A DNA stretch of 64,000 nt from Pseudofabraea citricarpa (lineage: Eukaryota > Ascomycota > Leotiomycetes > Helotiales > Dermateaceae): assembly GCA_029641185.1 (NCBI GenBank), contig JAPWGK010000013.1:682001-746000 (forward strand), read 5' to 3'. The translations under genes and the position numbers were made by a program. Each line of letters starts with the position of its first letter. Within the stretch, counting starts at the first letter, position 1. The notes under the pieces were generated by a model that worked only from the letters and a program-made list of their open reading frames with translations, searched no databases and had not been told where the DNA came from. Shown here piece by piece: positions 22,831-35,259 of this stretch.

Positions 22831-25088
22831 TTACCAGATTCTGGTCGCGTCCGGCTGGTTGGGGCTGGGGAGCGACTCCTCGTCTCTGTGCTTATGCTGT
22901 CGATCTGTAATCGATGCTGCTGCCGTTGCTGCGCCGCTTGGGTCGGCCGTCCTAATTGCTGACCGAACTTCCTCTTTGCGCCTGATGAGCAAGCCATGAA
23001 GGTTCAGCTGAAACTTTCCCGCTCGATTACTATTTATCAGGTTACGCAGAGAGGGCCAGGATTCCGGCAGATGGGAGAGACCGGCCGTTACGAGAACCAG
23101 GGGGATGCTGATGGCCCAGTAGATCCAGAACTTCGCGGACACGGTCAATGCTCCCGATGACGATGCGGAGAAGAATGTGCTGCCGAAGAGTGTCTGTGCA
23201 GCAGGTTAGTTATGCTAAATGATTCCATACCCTTACTCGGTCTCGAGTCTGGACCCGGGGAGGGGTGTAGGCTGTACTTACCGCTACAAAGATCGCTGGC
23301 AAGAAGATACTGATCAGCAGTGGAAGTGGTTTCGTTGATGCATCAGCATTGAAGCCTGTGGCGGACGGCTCAGCAGTCTGAGGATGTTTTTGCTTTGGTT
23401 TCACCACCTCAACAACCTGTGACCTTGTCGTTAGCGATACCGAGATGCAATATCAGAGACTTCATACCATGTCGCACTTCATCCTCAATTCTTTCTCTTT
23501 TCGCCGCAGGATGCGCTGGAAGCATTGTAGTCGTTTGTCGTGCAGTGACACACGGTCATGTATATAATTATGATGTTCAGAGATCGGCGAGGATGTTGCG
23601 TAGGTAGTAGCATCTAAGTCAATTAGACATTCGCGTATATGTTCCGTCAGAGCATATGCCTCTTCGAACCCTGACTCTGAGGTGGTGGCTACATGAAAAT
23701 AGGCTTTCCTTGCTTCCAAATAGCTATTCTCGAGTAGCTCAAGCCCGGTGTGCTCAGAATATTTCTCGAGCTTTCTCAAGCTACTGGTGAGTAGCTCCGT
23801 CATGTAATTTGTAGAAGATGCCAACCCGGAAACTCTGGTTTCCAAAAGTTGTAGTGATAATACTAATGGGTGTTGCAGTAACTTATGATTTTGACTTATG
23901 CAGTCAATTGTGCGTGAAGGTCTGTTATCTCTGCCGCATAATACCACACCGCTGGAAGTTCTTGCCTTCAGATCGGATGAAAGAATAAGCATTTCGCCTT
24001 CTTCGTGACATATGATCTGTTCTAGAAGTCATTTAGCAACAGAAGTTAAATGTAAATCACTGAACGAAAGGTCATTGCTAACTACTAACAACCTGTGTAG
24101 TGGCTCTTGTCGATGTACCTCTAGGTGATGGCTCGCTACTGACGCTGGCCTTAATGAGCTTCGCTAGAGCAGAAGATTCCATGTTCGTAAGTGAAGACAT
24201 TCAAACACGGAGGACAAGCCTAACTTTCGTGCAGTCTTAAACACCAGTAAATACAAGGACGTATTACTGTACGGTTATGACATGTTTCACACCTCAGTAT
24301 CTATAGTCATTGAAGTCTAAGCAAACCACTGCACTAGCACAGATTTCGGCGAGGGAGATTTGAGGTCTGTAGCTTTTGTAGCAGCAGCCTTGTTATACAA
24401 ACGAATCATCAATCACTCACGAAAGATTTGAGTGTCCTTCGTCGATGACAATCTTCGCCATGTAAGTCCAGAGTACAAATTCTGATCCTCAATAAGGTCA
24501 AGTAGCTCAACAGGCAGGCCAAGATGCTTTACCATTGTATCCCAGTCATCACTACTGATGCTTGGGAACTCTGGTGAAGTCATCTTGTCCCGCTGAATAC
24601 TAGTGATGATTAAAGGAAACCCAGCAATCACTATCGAACACACTTACATCAAGCGCAATCGTGGGTGTGCCACAACGTTGGCTGGTACTTCCACATGACT
24701 CACTGAGGGGCCCTGTAGAGGCCTCTCAAGTGAGACCATGGACGAACCTTCTGAGATCGTTTCAGGGAAAGAAGCTGAAAACACACCCTATCGAGCAACT
24801 CAGCTACCAGTTGCTAGCTGAGAGCACTTCCTGGCTCACCGTCTGAAGAACATAGTCCTCTATACAACCATAGGGGATAGAACCTTTGATTGGGTCGGAG
24901 TTGTCCTAATTCAAGCTGAGCTAGAGCCATCGCATTATGCTGTGTAATGAAGGGCACACTCGACTTACCCAAACCTCCAAGAATTCGAGGCCAATCAATG
25001 CCGTGGCTTGCGTGCCATTTTCTCGCGATGCTCGGGGGCCAATGGAGCGTCCAAGACGTGGGAGGCCAGCACCATCTGCACGTTCCAT
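22831..25088 (-). CDS. CorA-like two-TM membrane protein, seven-exon model
   Basis: Resembles the fungal CorA-like (Mg2+ transporter-like) proteins: a helical N-terminal domain followed by two TM segments close to the C-terminus. Model: 25088-24969, 24915-24840, 24774-24648, 24599-24421, 24021-23468, 23416-23282, 23193-22831; 517 residues, all phases consistent. The N-terminal part contains DDWDTMVKHLGLPVELLDLI; the middle is helical (LVLSLQLLETRVSGL to about RRKEKELRMKCDMV). TM1 is PLPLLISIFLPAIFVATLFG, followed by FGSTFFS where CorA has its GMN loop, and TM2 is FWIYWAISIPLVLVTAG; a basic tail follows. The canonical GMN triplet is absent, so ion transport is uncertain. The 3' exons are solid. 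The 5' end is less sure: intron 4 (24022-24420) could instead hold the start of a shorter gene at 24200 (exon 24200-24093, acceptor shifted to 24016), leaving the upstream exons as a separate gene. Confidence 0.6.
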
Positions 25089-25359
25089 CGTGATAGCTCT
25101 CCGAGATGTTCCTAATGATGAAGGGCTAGAGCAGGCGTTCGGCATCACACGATACCATATCACCAAGCACGTTCTCCGGCTGCTACGGACGGAGGGTGAA
25201 GAGGGTATGAGGGTAGCTTCAAACTTGTCGTTGCGACGACGATGGACACCCTTGCAGAATGGCGGATGCCCCGCCCCGAGAATGCTGCCCCCCACGCGTT
25301 ATTATTTGCATCGGCGAAACAGTCATGAATGGGGCAATCCGTTGGATTGAGCCTGAAGG

Positions 25360-25614
25360 TTGGCATTTATTGTGTGCAACACACCTTTAACGAGTCAGGT
25401 CATTTCAATAGCGCCATTGCGACGAGCAAGAAACCATCCCAGCTCGCTTCAACCTGCCACTGTTCACGATAATCGAAGTTCCCAGCCGAGGTCATGTTCA
25501 TGTTCTCCTCGGTATAAGGGCATAACACGGTATTATATCGCTTGCGTAGCGATCGATGGCGGGAAGGTTACGGTAACTCTAAATGTATTCGGTGCCAGTG
25601 TCAGTTTCAGGTAA
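25360..25614 (+). repeat. Left arm of an inverted repeat (decayed coding end)
   Basis: The open frame ends IDGGKVTVTLNVFGASVSFR-stop. Its last 62 bp (25551-25612) match the reverse complement of 26729-26791 at about 80% by eye, and weaker similarity extends upstream. The likely source is the 3' end of a gene or element that I do not recognise. Confidence 0.6.
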
Positions 25615-26728
25615 TACCAAACTCAATATCGTTTGTTCTTACCGCTATCCGAGCTACTCCTACAGCTTCTAAACGATATAGATAACCGACAACTACTTTT
25701 TGTATCAGACCAAATACCTCTAGGTTTATATGATTTGATAAAGTTTTTATATAGAGAGCAAAAACACGAACTGCCCTTTCCAGGACTAAGGAACGGGGGG
25801 GTAAAGACCCTGAAAGACCTGGTTGCCTATGGAACCTAGTTTCGAACTCTTCTTGAACTATATATAGCTGACTCTACATAGTGCTTTTTGCTATTAAAAC
25901 GAGTATGGGATTTTGAAAAGAAAAAGGAAAGAATAAGTTGACCAGCTAGCTATTCTTATGTGCTTTACATGCAGCTGCTGCACTGCCATTGCCACTATTC
26001 CCATAAGAAAGATTAGAATAAGGTAGCCACAGATCCGTGTATTCAAAGCCTCCTGCGATATTGCAGAGCTCTTCTTTTTTTTCAATTCACCGATTCAATC
26101 AATTACACAACCCATCTTTCCTATAATTCCATAACAGTACCATATCAATTGGCACAAGTGTTCTGGCTTACTCGCTTCCCGTTAGGTTCAATGCACCCTC
26201 TATATCTTCAGTATTCCTTACCTTTGCCACCGTTTTAAGTATAAGACACAGAAGAGGTAGATAGTAATTTCCATCCCTGTGGGAGTCTATGGTATTGTTA
26301 TCTTAGACCACGATAATACCACTTTATTCGCACACAACAACTCTCGAGAGCCATCGACGAATTTCTAGCTAAGTACCCTCGATCCTTATAGCGAACTCAA
26401 CCTTTACTTTTTCCTTTCTTGAACTCAAGAATTATATTGTAAGATACCAAGATTCACAGCAGACATACAGGATTACAAAAACTCAGAAAGAGTTGAATAA
26501 GACCAAGATCGTATATATAGGATCATCGAGGTGTCTCGTAGAGAAATAACCGATGATCTGATAGCTAAAAGTGATAGAAGAAACCTAACAAAGGAAGACA
26601 TTTAATACGCACGCAAACCAGCTGACTCCCAATTGCGTTATTATGAACTTTGTCGAATATCTGTGCGTCGTGCTATGAGCGGTAGGGGTGGCTTGGACAA
26701 CGCCAAGAACAAACGAGATTGAGTTCGG

Positions 26729-26997
26729 GTTTACCCGAAACTGACACTGGCATCACTGAAGATATTTACAGTTAACCTTCCGCCATCGATCAACAGATCT
26801 GTTCGATTCTGATTCTCTGCGGCTTCAGCCTTCCCCTCAAGATTAGCCGAGAAAGGTGTCAGATCAGACTCAGAAGAGTAGCCGATAACCGTCGCACATC
26901 GGCACGTTGCATCCAAGCCATGCGACTCTGAATCGAGGCGGTAACAAGATTGCTCGCTCTTCTCTTCTCTTCTCACTTTGTCTCTACGCGAGGTCAA
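26729..26997 (-). repeat. Right arm of the inverted repeat (decayed coding end)
   Basis: Minus-strand open frame ending LIDGGRLTVNIFSDASVSFG-stop at 26731, clearly related to the left arm's GGKVTVTLNVFGASVSF. The two arms point towards each other with about 1.1 kb of decayed sequence between them. Confidence 0.6.
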
Positions 26998-27386
26998 GTC
27001 AAGCGAGGTAGGTATAGAAAGGCTTTTGTATGGTCAGCTTCACCGAATTGCGGGGTCCTGGCGTGTCGGTCGCAGGTCTTCCCGGGGCTTAACAGGGTAG
27101 TGTGTTGGTGTCGGTAGGGGAAAAACACATCTCCTACCTCATCATTTCACCGCGTTGCATTTCTGACAACATGCTGTCGTATCCTCTCTCCTATCTTCCC
27201 TTTGTCCTCAGAGCAGGCCGTGTTGGTACATTTAGCTCTTCGCCTGCTTCAATTGCTGGCATTCCGCCCATTCTCCCACCTTGAACAGAGCAGAGCCAAG
27301 TACCAAGCTGTCATCTGGCGCCACCGAAGCTTACACCGTCAATGAGATCCTAAGATCAGACCGGAATATTTGTGTCGAGGGCAGCA

Positions 27387-30300
27387 ATGACGGGGAATGA
27401 AAAGGGAGCAGAGAGCGACTCTGGCCGACAGGATATAATGGCCACAACGACGCCGGCGCAAACTGCCTCTGACGAGATCAAGCCTGATCCAATAACAAGC
27501 GGACCCAGCGAACCTCGAAATGATTTGCAGACAATTACAACTACGCATAGCAACCATATATCTCTGTCAGAAGTCGAGCCTGTGGATATTCAAGTCCGCG
27601 GTCTGTCGGTGGCAGTGGACTTATCTCCATCTGCATTATCCTTCACAGATCTGCTATCTTGGAAGAAAAGCAAAAGCGATGCTTCAGTACCCGCAACCAA
27701 ATATATCCTCCAATCTGTATCCGCTTCTATGCCGGCGGGGACGCTCACAGCAATTATTGGTGGAAGCGGATCTGGCAAAACGACCATGTTGAATACTATG
27801 GCAGAGCGCATGAAAAGTAGCAGGTTATCTTTTGAAGGCACCACCACCTTCAATGGTTTGAAAGGCGTGCACAGCATTCGTAGCGCATACGTGATGCAAC
27901 AGGACGTTCTATTGCCGACACTTACTGTACGAGAAACACTTCGATACTCAGCCGACCTTCGATTACCACCGCCAACTACACAAGAGGAGCGGAGACGGGT
28001 GGTAGAAGAGGTTATTCTGGAACTTGGGTTGAAAGATTGCGCAGATACGAGGATTGGCAACTCATTGCACAAAGGCTGCTCTGGTGGCGAGAAAAGAAGG
28101 ACGAGTATCGGAGTGCAATTATTGAGCAATCCAAGTTGCCTCTTTTTAGACGAACCGACCACTGGCTTGGACGCAACGAGCGCATTTCAATTAGTACGCA
28201 CCTTGGAGAGTTTGGCAAGGAAGGGGAGGACCATAATAACCACCATTCATCAACCCCGGTCTGAGATTTGGGGGATGTTCAACAACCTGGTTATCCTGAC
28301 AAGAGGTAGCCCTGTTTATTCGGGAAAAGCTGAAAATTGCTTGCCTTGGTTTCAAAGCATCGGTATGGAAATACCACCTTTTGTGAATCCTGCCGAATTT
28401 CTTGTCGATATCGCCGCTATCGATAATCGCTCCCCAGAACTCGAAGCTGTTTCGGTAGAGCGAGTTGATCGTCTGAAGAGTGAGTGGATTCGAAAAAGTG
28501 ATGAACTCTATGATTCCCCTGCCGAAAAGGGAGCTGAACAAAGCAATCAATCTGCCCCGCGATCATCTCTTCACTCTCCCTTCATCAGACAGGTTCGAGT
28601 ACTTACAGCTCGTACTTTCTTAACCACATATCGTGATCCTATGGGCATGGTTGGCTCGATTGGAGAAGCGATACTGCTAGGAATTGTGACTGGATGGATA
28701 TTCCTGTCTTTGAGTAAGAGTCAATCAGGAATTCGTAGTCGTCAAGGAGCACTCTATACGGCCTCGGCACTTCAAGGATATTTGATTCTCATTTTTGAGA
28801 CGTACCGACTGTCAATTGATATCCAAGTCTTTGATCGGGAACACAATGAAAATGTTGTTCATGTCCTGCCATTTCTGCTGAGTAGGCGTTTGGCTAGATT
28901 TTTCATCGAAGATTTTCCCGTTCCACTGTTGTACTCTCTCATCTTCTATTGGATGGCAGGATTTCGAGCGCAGGCTGACACATTTCTCGTCTTCTTTGCA
29001 ATTGTACTTCTGATGCAATATATTGCAGTAACTTTAGCGATGACCTGCATCGCAGCTGCGAGAAGTTTTGCAGGTGCATCTCTTATAGCAAATCTTGGAT
29101 ATACTATCCAAAGCATGGCCTGTGGCTTTTTCATCCAGAGCAACTCAATTCCAATTTACGTACGTTGGATAAAATGGACCGCATATGTTTTCTACGGGTT
29201 CGGGGCTTTGGCAAATAACGAATTCATCGGCCAGTTCTATGATTGTCCACTTGAGGGCGGAGAATCTAACCCTGAATGTGTAGAATACACAGGAGAATTC
29301 GTGATCCGGTCTCTGGGCTTCAACTACAGCAATTGGGTCACACGACCTATAATCATTCTAGTGGCTTTCATAGTTATGTACTATGTTCTTGCTGGTGTAG
29401 GTCTCAGGTACAAGAGAGTTGATATGACCATCGCAAAAGCAAGAACTTCAGATACTGATCTGTCGGCCGGAAAAGAGAAGATGACCGTCAGATCAGCTGC
29501 AGAGGTCAGAACTGTCGATATTGGGCTTGATAGATTTGCACTCGACTTGGATAAGAGAACAGCTTTGGGAAGGAAGCTGCCAACAAAGACCATTCTTCAT
29601 CCTCTCACAACTAGTTTTCAATCCGGGACTCTCAATGTCATCATGGGCCCTTCGGGAAGTGGAAAGACATCTCTTCTCAATGCTATGGCGTTACGCCTTC
29701 AGAACACTATTGGTACCCAGTACAAGTCAACTGGTGAGATGACATTCAACGGATCGGTGCCATCAGACTCGGTCATTCGTTCAGTATGCTCGTATGTTTG
29801 TCAAGATGACGATGCATTACTACCTTCGCTTACAGTCCGAGAAACACTTCGCTTTTCAGCTGCACTTCGTCTACCATCATTCATGTCAACAGCACAGAAG
29901 TATCAAAGGGCAGAAGAGGTGCTTCTAAAGATGGGCTTGAAAGATTGTGCAGATAACTTGATTGGCTCTGAGCTTATCAAGGGAATCTCTGGTGGAGAAA
30001 AACGCCGTGTCACTATTGCTGTACAGATCCTCACAGATCCAAGAGTGCTTCTACTCGATGAACCAACTTCTGGTCTAGATGCCTTTACAGCATCTTCGAT
30101 TATGGAAGTGCTTCAGGGTCTTGCACAAGAAGGCCGTACTCTGATTCTTACCATACACCAAGCGCGCTCCGACATCTTTAAGCATTTTGGAAATGTTCTT
30201 CTTCTTGCCCGAGGAGGTTCACCAGTATATGCGGGCAATGGTGAGGGTATGCTTGCACACTTTGATACTCTGGGTCATCCATGTCCAACAACCACCAACC

Positions 30301-31409
30301 CGGCAGATTTCGCTCTTGATTTGATTACCATCGATCTTCAGCATGCATCTCGTGAGGAAGCAACTCGAAATAAAGTGCGTGATTTGATAATGTCGTGGTC
30401 ATCCAAAGACTTCATGGCAGCTCTCCACCCCACCATTATCTCAACACCAGCAGAACTCGGCTCGCTCGTTCGTAAACCATCGTCTTTCTTTCAGGCGTAC
30501 CCTATCTTAGTACACCGAGCATTCATCAACTTCCGTCGCCAGCCACCTCTCCTCGTAGCACGCATCATGCAAGTTCTTGGTTTGGGTATCATCCTTACCC
30601 TATTCTTTGCACCCCTCAAGTACAATTACGCATCGATCCAAACCCGCGTCGGATTTATCCAAGAATTCTGCGCCTTGTATTTTGTAGGCATGCTGCAGAA
30701 TGTAGCTGTCTACCCAAGCGAGAAGGACGTATTCTACCGCGAAAATGATGACGGTACCTATGGAGTAGAAGCATTCCTAGCGCAGTATCTCACTCTGGAA
30801 GTTCCATTTGAAGTTGTGACCAGCCTACTCTTTGCCATTCTCGCTGATCTCGGCGGAGGTTTACCAAGGAACGCAGCCATGTTCTTCTACTGTTTCTTCA
30901 ACTGCTTCTGTATCGTCTCGTGCGGCGAGAGTCTCGGCATCATGGTAAGTACTTCCGTAATTACAACCCACACCTCACATTATGACTAATGCAAAACCAA
31001 ACAGTTCAACACCCTCTTCGCACACACGGGATTCGCCGTCAACCTGACATCCGTCTTCCTGTCGGTCGCACAGATCATGGCCGGCGTGCTCTCTATCAAC
31101 ATGCCCTCCTTCCTCAAAGCCATGAACTACCTATCGCCCATCCGCTACGCCATCCGCAGCCTCGCTCCCATCTCGCTCCGCGATATCACCTTCACATGTG
31201 GCGATGTGCAGCGGTTGCCGAATGGCGAGTGCACGATCAGCAGTGGTGCACAGGTACTAGAGCTTTATGATCTCGGTGGTGATCCGGGCTTGAATCTCAT
31301 GGCGCTCGGTGTGTGTACGGTCATCTACCGACTGTTGGCTTATATCCTGCTCAAGGGGATGCGGATGCATTGGGGAGAGCGGAAGAGGAAGTTTGAGGAG
31401 GTTGCGTGA
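27387..31409 (+). CDS. Full-size ABCG transporter, YOL075C type (NBD-TMD)x2
   Basis: ATP-driven membrane exporter of the ABCG/WHITE family, duplicated into NBD1-TMD1-NBD2-TMD2 and resembling uncharacterised yeast YOL075C in layout and length. Exons 27387-30944 and 31005-31409 encode 1320 residues; the 60-nt intron (GTAAGT ... GACTAAT ... ACAG) joins ESLGIM to FNTLFAHTGFAVNL in TMD2. NBD1 has Walker A GGSGSGKTT (about 125-133), signature CSGGEKRR and Walker B CLFLDEPTTGLD. NBD2 has Walker A GPSGSGKTS (about 753-761), signature ISGGEKRR and Walker B LLLDEPTSGLD. Both halves keep the H-loop region (TTIHQPRS and LTIHQARS). The signature differs between halves (CSGGE against ISGGE), so the two ATP sites are not identical. 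Start is the first ATG in the frame. The substrate cannot be told; the NBD-first order and layout separate it from the longer PDR-type fungal exporters. Confidence 0.93.
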
Positions 31410-34019
31410 GTTGGTAGTTGCGCTTGCTGACCTCGTATTTGTTGTTTTCCTATAGCGGCATTTCCTGATTTTGAAGGGATTATTTTTCGTGTTGTATATA
31501 GAAAGAGTCGGAGATATGAATAACATGTAGTCAAATAGACAGACATATAGGAACCAAGACACTTTTCTTAACCATCTATCTCTCATAAACCCCCACCCCA
31601 TCTTCACATATATACACATATCCTCACGAAAGCACTCCATCTCCGACGTGTAAGATATCCGCGTATACTAGATTCTGCATTACATGTATCCAAAGCAGCC
31701 TCTTTCCGAAGAGAGGAAACTCAAAATCGACTGACTCTCAGGACCCCTATATTCTATACATAGCTACAGCTACAGCTACAGGTATATATCCAACCGCACC
31801 ACGCCATGCACCTTCCATCTATCCTATCCTATCCTATCCTATCCTATCCTATCTCCTCTTCCCTCTCCTCTCACATTCTTAATTCTAACCCAAACTCGCC
31901 GTATATGGACAAACACCTGATGGAATTGACTCGACCTCAATCCCACCTACGCACGCACAGAACCAAAAGAGAAAGAGAAAGGAAGAAGAGATTCTGTAAA
32001 TAACAGCTCCACGAATAACGATAGGGGAAACAACACCTCCTCTCCTTCCCACCCATAGTATACATCGCGTGGGGATCAAAGAACCTCTCTCGCCCACTCA
32101 CTCACGTCTCGTTTCGTCTCGTCTCGTTTCGGGAAAGTGAAGCAAGCCATTTACCTCCTATCTGTCTGTCTGTCTGTCTAGATTCTAGAATCTAAATAAC
32201 GGACATCTATCATCTTCTCCTTGTCCTCTGTCTCCCGGTCTCTCGGTCTTCTCGGGAGAATCATAGTATCTTTGTTGTTTTTGAGATCTCCTTTTCTTTT
32301 TCGGAGGGGGGGAAGTAGATGGAGGGAGAAGAGAAGGATTCTTTAGGCGGGATTGATCTAAACTGGAATCCTTTCTCAGGGTTGGGGAAAGGGAGGGAAA
32401 TAGGAGAGAGAGAGAGAGGAGGAAAAATAATGCCTCTCTCTTTGCGTCGATTACTTTTCGGGGTTCTTACTGAGAGAGGAGGGGGAAAGAGAACGTCATT
32501 CCAAGATCCAACCAGTCAGTGTATTAGGTGGAAACATAAACCTTAGTCTTTCCTTAGTGAAGAAGAAGATGACGATGGAGGAGGAGGAGGAGGAGCGACA
32601 GTCAAGGAGTTTTATGACATTTCGCTAAGTCTATATATACCTATAGTCGATGCACCTACCCAGTATACAACAAGGAACTAGAAAACCTACTCACCCACTC
32701 TCACTTACTTCCCCGACCCAACCCAAACTGAGATCCCCGAACGAACATCCTATCTACCGGTCCATCCATCCCCTAAAACGCCCAGCACCCAATGCCATCC
32801 AAGCGAGCGCCGTATAGATACGTATACCAAGAGTGAACCCCCACTTCTCTTCTCCGCGAAGAAAGAAAAAGAAAAAGACAAAAGAGAGTTCGCAGTCCAA
32901 ACCCGTCCGTGACTTAGCATGGAATTTCAGCAAAGACCCTCCGCTTCCTGCGCGAGTAGTCTTGTTTTATTTTTATCTCTTCACCTTACTTATCCTTCGG
33001 ATCTCATACGTCGGCGCGAAGCGGGCAGCGGTTTCGAGTTGAGATTCGTGTAGATACGCGAGATGGCGCGAGTGTAGATCTACAAAGTCTCTGGGTCGAT
33101 GCGAGCGTGAAACAGGTTTCGAACTTTGAGCGTTGGTTGTGGTCGTCTGTCGCTTATTTCTTTTTCAATGAAATAGGAGGTCAGTAGTTTGTCAGCAAAC
33201 GAAAGTTCTACTGTGGCAAATTTTAACCTAGGTTTTGATTTGGAACCGAGTTACACGTGGCACTATGGATTTGACATATCCATGTTTTCTTTTCCTTCTT
33301 TTCCAGGACGCACTCTTTGAGTAGCAGGAGGTAGTCAGTGAGATGTGCGTAGTTTATCGGCGAACCCGATATGTTCTATTAAAATAAAAGTTCCTGGTAA
33401 ATATGCCGTACGCAGTATTTTGCAGAGGATTTTAGACCAATCAGGATGTTGACAAGGTTTTTTGTGTTAAGATGCCACTTCAAGGCTTGTTGGATTCGAC
33501 TGGCGATACTGATCAAGTACAACACTCGATGTGTACAAAGACAGTCTTGACTTCTAAATAAAAACCAAGTAGCTAGAGAGTACCAACTGCCCTGTACCAT
33601 TGAAAACCGTAATCGTTTTTATGGCCAGCGTCTCGAGGTTCTGTGAGCGGCTTAGGCCGATAGGTCTTGTGAAGTATATTTGGTGACCATTTGTATCACC
33701 GAAGAAGACCGAAAGACTAAAAGCGTACAGGATACAAAAGTGGCAGATAGACATCAAGGTAAGCTTTCAAGGTACTCGAACAAGCATACACTTACTCAAG
33801 TCGAACTTTCCCTTAAGACGTGCATATTTTAGCCATGGTGCAAATTGGTGGTCAGGCAACAGCTTCTGCTGTATCACAAGGACACTCTTTGCCAGCCATC
33901 ACTCTTCTGTAGGGAGATGGGGAAGGGTCGACAGAAGCTAACAATTATCGGCTTCTGTTGTTTATTATGCTCGTCGTACTATCCATAGCGGTAAATGCGC
34001 CTTCTTTCAGAATGGCTGG
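31410..34019. other. Intergenic, low-complexity and A/T-rich
   Basis: No gene seen. It contains an ATCCT pentamer array (31821-31853), a TCTG tetramer run (about 32160-32178), GAGAGA runs near 32404-32420 and a GGA/GAG run near 32577-32596. Nothing after 32600 has coding character. Confidence 0.45.
31821..31853. repeat. (ATCCT)n pentamer microsatellite
   Basis: Six consecutive ATCCT units plus a partial one, perfect, in the 3' flank of the ABC transporter gene. Confidence 0.85.
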
Positions 34020-35259
34020 CTAGGTCGACGTCCAACGATTTGTGTTACGCTTGGAAGACTCGATTTCTGAACACCAGCCGGCTTCGCCGTAGTCCAGCGT
34101 ATCCTGAGTGATCATATTCCTGTCATCCGGATCACGCTGAAAGTGGGCCACTGCACCTTGGAAGTCTTTTTGCTCGGCATGCAGTAAGACCGAATAGAAA
34201 GGATGTACTTCGTGGTTTGAGGGATGTCGATGGCCACCCGAATTCTCCCGGTACTGGATAATTTCAGCAGCTGATAGTGTGATAGTTGTAAAGCAGATGA
34301 GTTTGTTTGAGTGTGAGTATGCTCCTTACCTTTTAGTTGTAACGCCTGGGCACTAAAAGAAGGTCACAAAGTACCTGGATGTACACTATTTCCTTCAACT
34401 GCCTACACTAATAAGTGGAGATTATCGGTGTAGCTGGGGGCTGCCTACCTCTTCGACCGAGAAGGATTCCCATAGGATGGGAAAGGGTGGTGCTTGAAAA
34501 TCCGAGAAGTAGATTCAGATTTGCATTGGTGCCGACTCCTGAGAGATGATCCAATAGTGCGTATCTAAGCACAATTCTTGGCCCTGGATCGTAAATCCCT
34601 ATGCCATTCCATATAGATCTCCCTCGAGGCTTGGGTGTCTGAACATAGACGGCAAGGCTGGTCTTGCGTCCGTATCTGGGAGCATCTCCTCGATCATTTC
34701 TGTATCTGTCGCTCGATCGTGATCATCACGCACGTAAGCCAATGCCAAAACGAGTCATATCGAGCCGCACCCCATGCCGAGGGTAAAGATCGACGTCGTT
34801 CTGAACTAGGCCTGATTGCGCAACTAGAGGCTTGAGGCCGAGATGCACAAGCAATGTCGACGAGATAATAATTGGCGGCTACCAATGCTTCAAAGACGTC
34901 CAAGACTTCTTGACAAAGATCCTTGTGTACATACAGTAGTCATTGGTAGCTGCTCCTTGCAGTAGGACTGGAGGCCGCTACGACTTTGGTGTAAAAATAC
35001 CACCAAAACGTCTGCAACCGTGTGGTTGACTTGGCTTCACATGTTGGAGAGTGATAGAGGTGTCGCACAGAGGAGATGGCAATGCGCACTCTCTTGCTTC
35101 TCTTGCCTCTCTCACCTCTCCTACCTCTCTCCACGGGGTAGATCCATCGAATGGGAGAGGCGACACGGACTTGGGTAGTCGAACAAAACCCACTTCGTTG
35201 CATGCTGAGACTGCGAATGCCCAGAGACCAAGAGCGAAAACACATCTGTTATCTTTCAT
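34020..35259 (-). pseudogene. Decayed gene for a formerly secreted protein
   Basis: The minus strand opens at 35259 with a plausible signal peptide (MKDNRCVFALGLWAFAVSA) followed by NEVGFVRLPKSVSPLPF. Further coding-like stretches follow but change frame and contain stops: VLDVFEALVAANYYLVD (about 34900), EMIEEMLPDTDARPALPSMF (34700-34640), then DTHYWIISQESAP and IYFSDFQAPPFPILWESF separated by TAG and TGA. The last exon (34270-34020) is clean, running from AAEIIQYRENSGGHRHP through HPFYSVLLHAEQKDF to a stop, behind a good GTAAGG...TATCAG intron (34271-34329). A TGA also interrupts the preceding exon (GTL, stop, PSFSAQALQLK). I could not build an intact model. Family not recognised. It could be an intact gene with introns I missed. 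Confidence 0.4.

Larger units (their letters stand above)
25089..27386. other. Decayed, AT-rich tract with inverted repeat
   Basis: No intact gene. The core (about 25.6-26.7 kb) is AT-rich with scattered stops, like an old mutated insertion. The flanks carry matching inverted segments (see repeat entries). From 27000 to 27386 the sequence is normal in composition and is probably the promoter of the ABC transporter. Confidence 0.5.

Noticed and set aside
25360..26997. Intact DNA transposon with terminal inverted repeats
   Set aside because: No transposase frame survives in the core, no target-site duplication was found by eye, and the arms look like coding ends and not typical termini.
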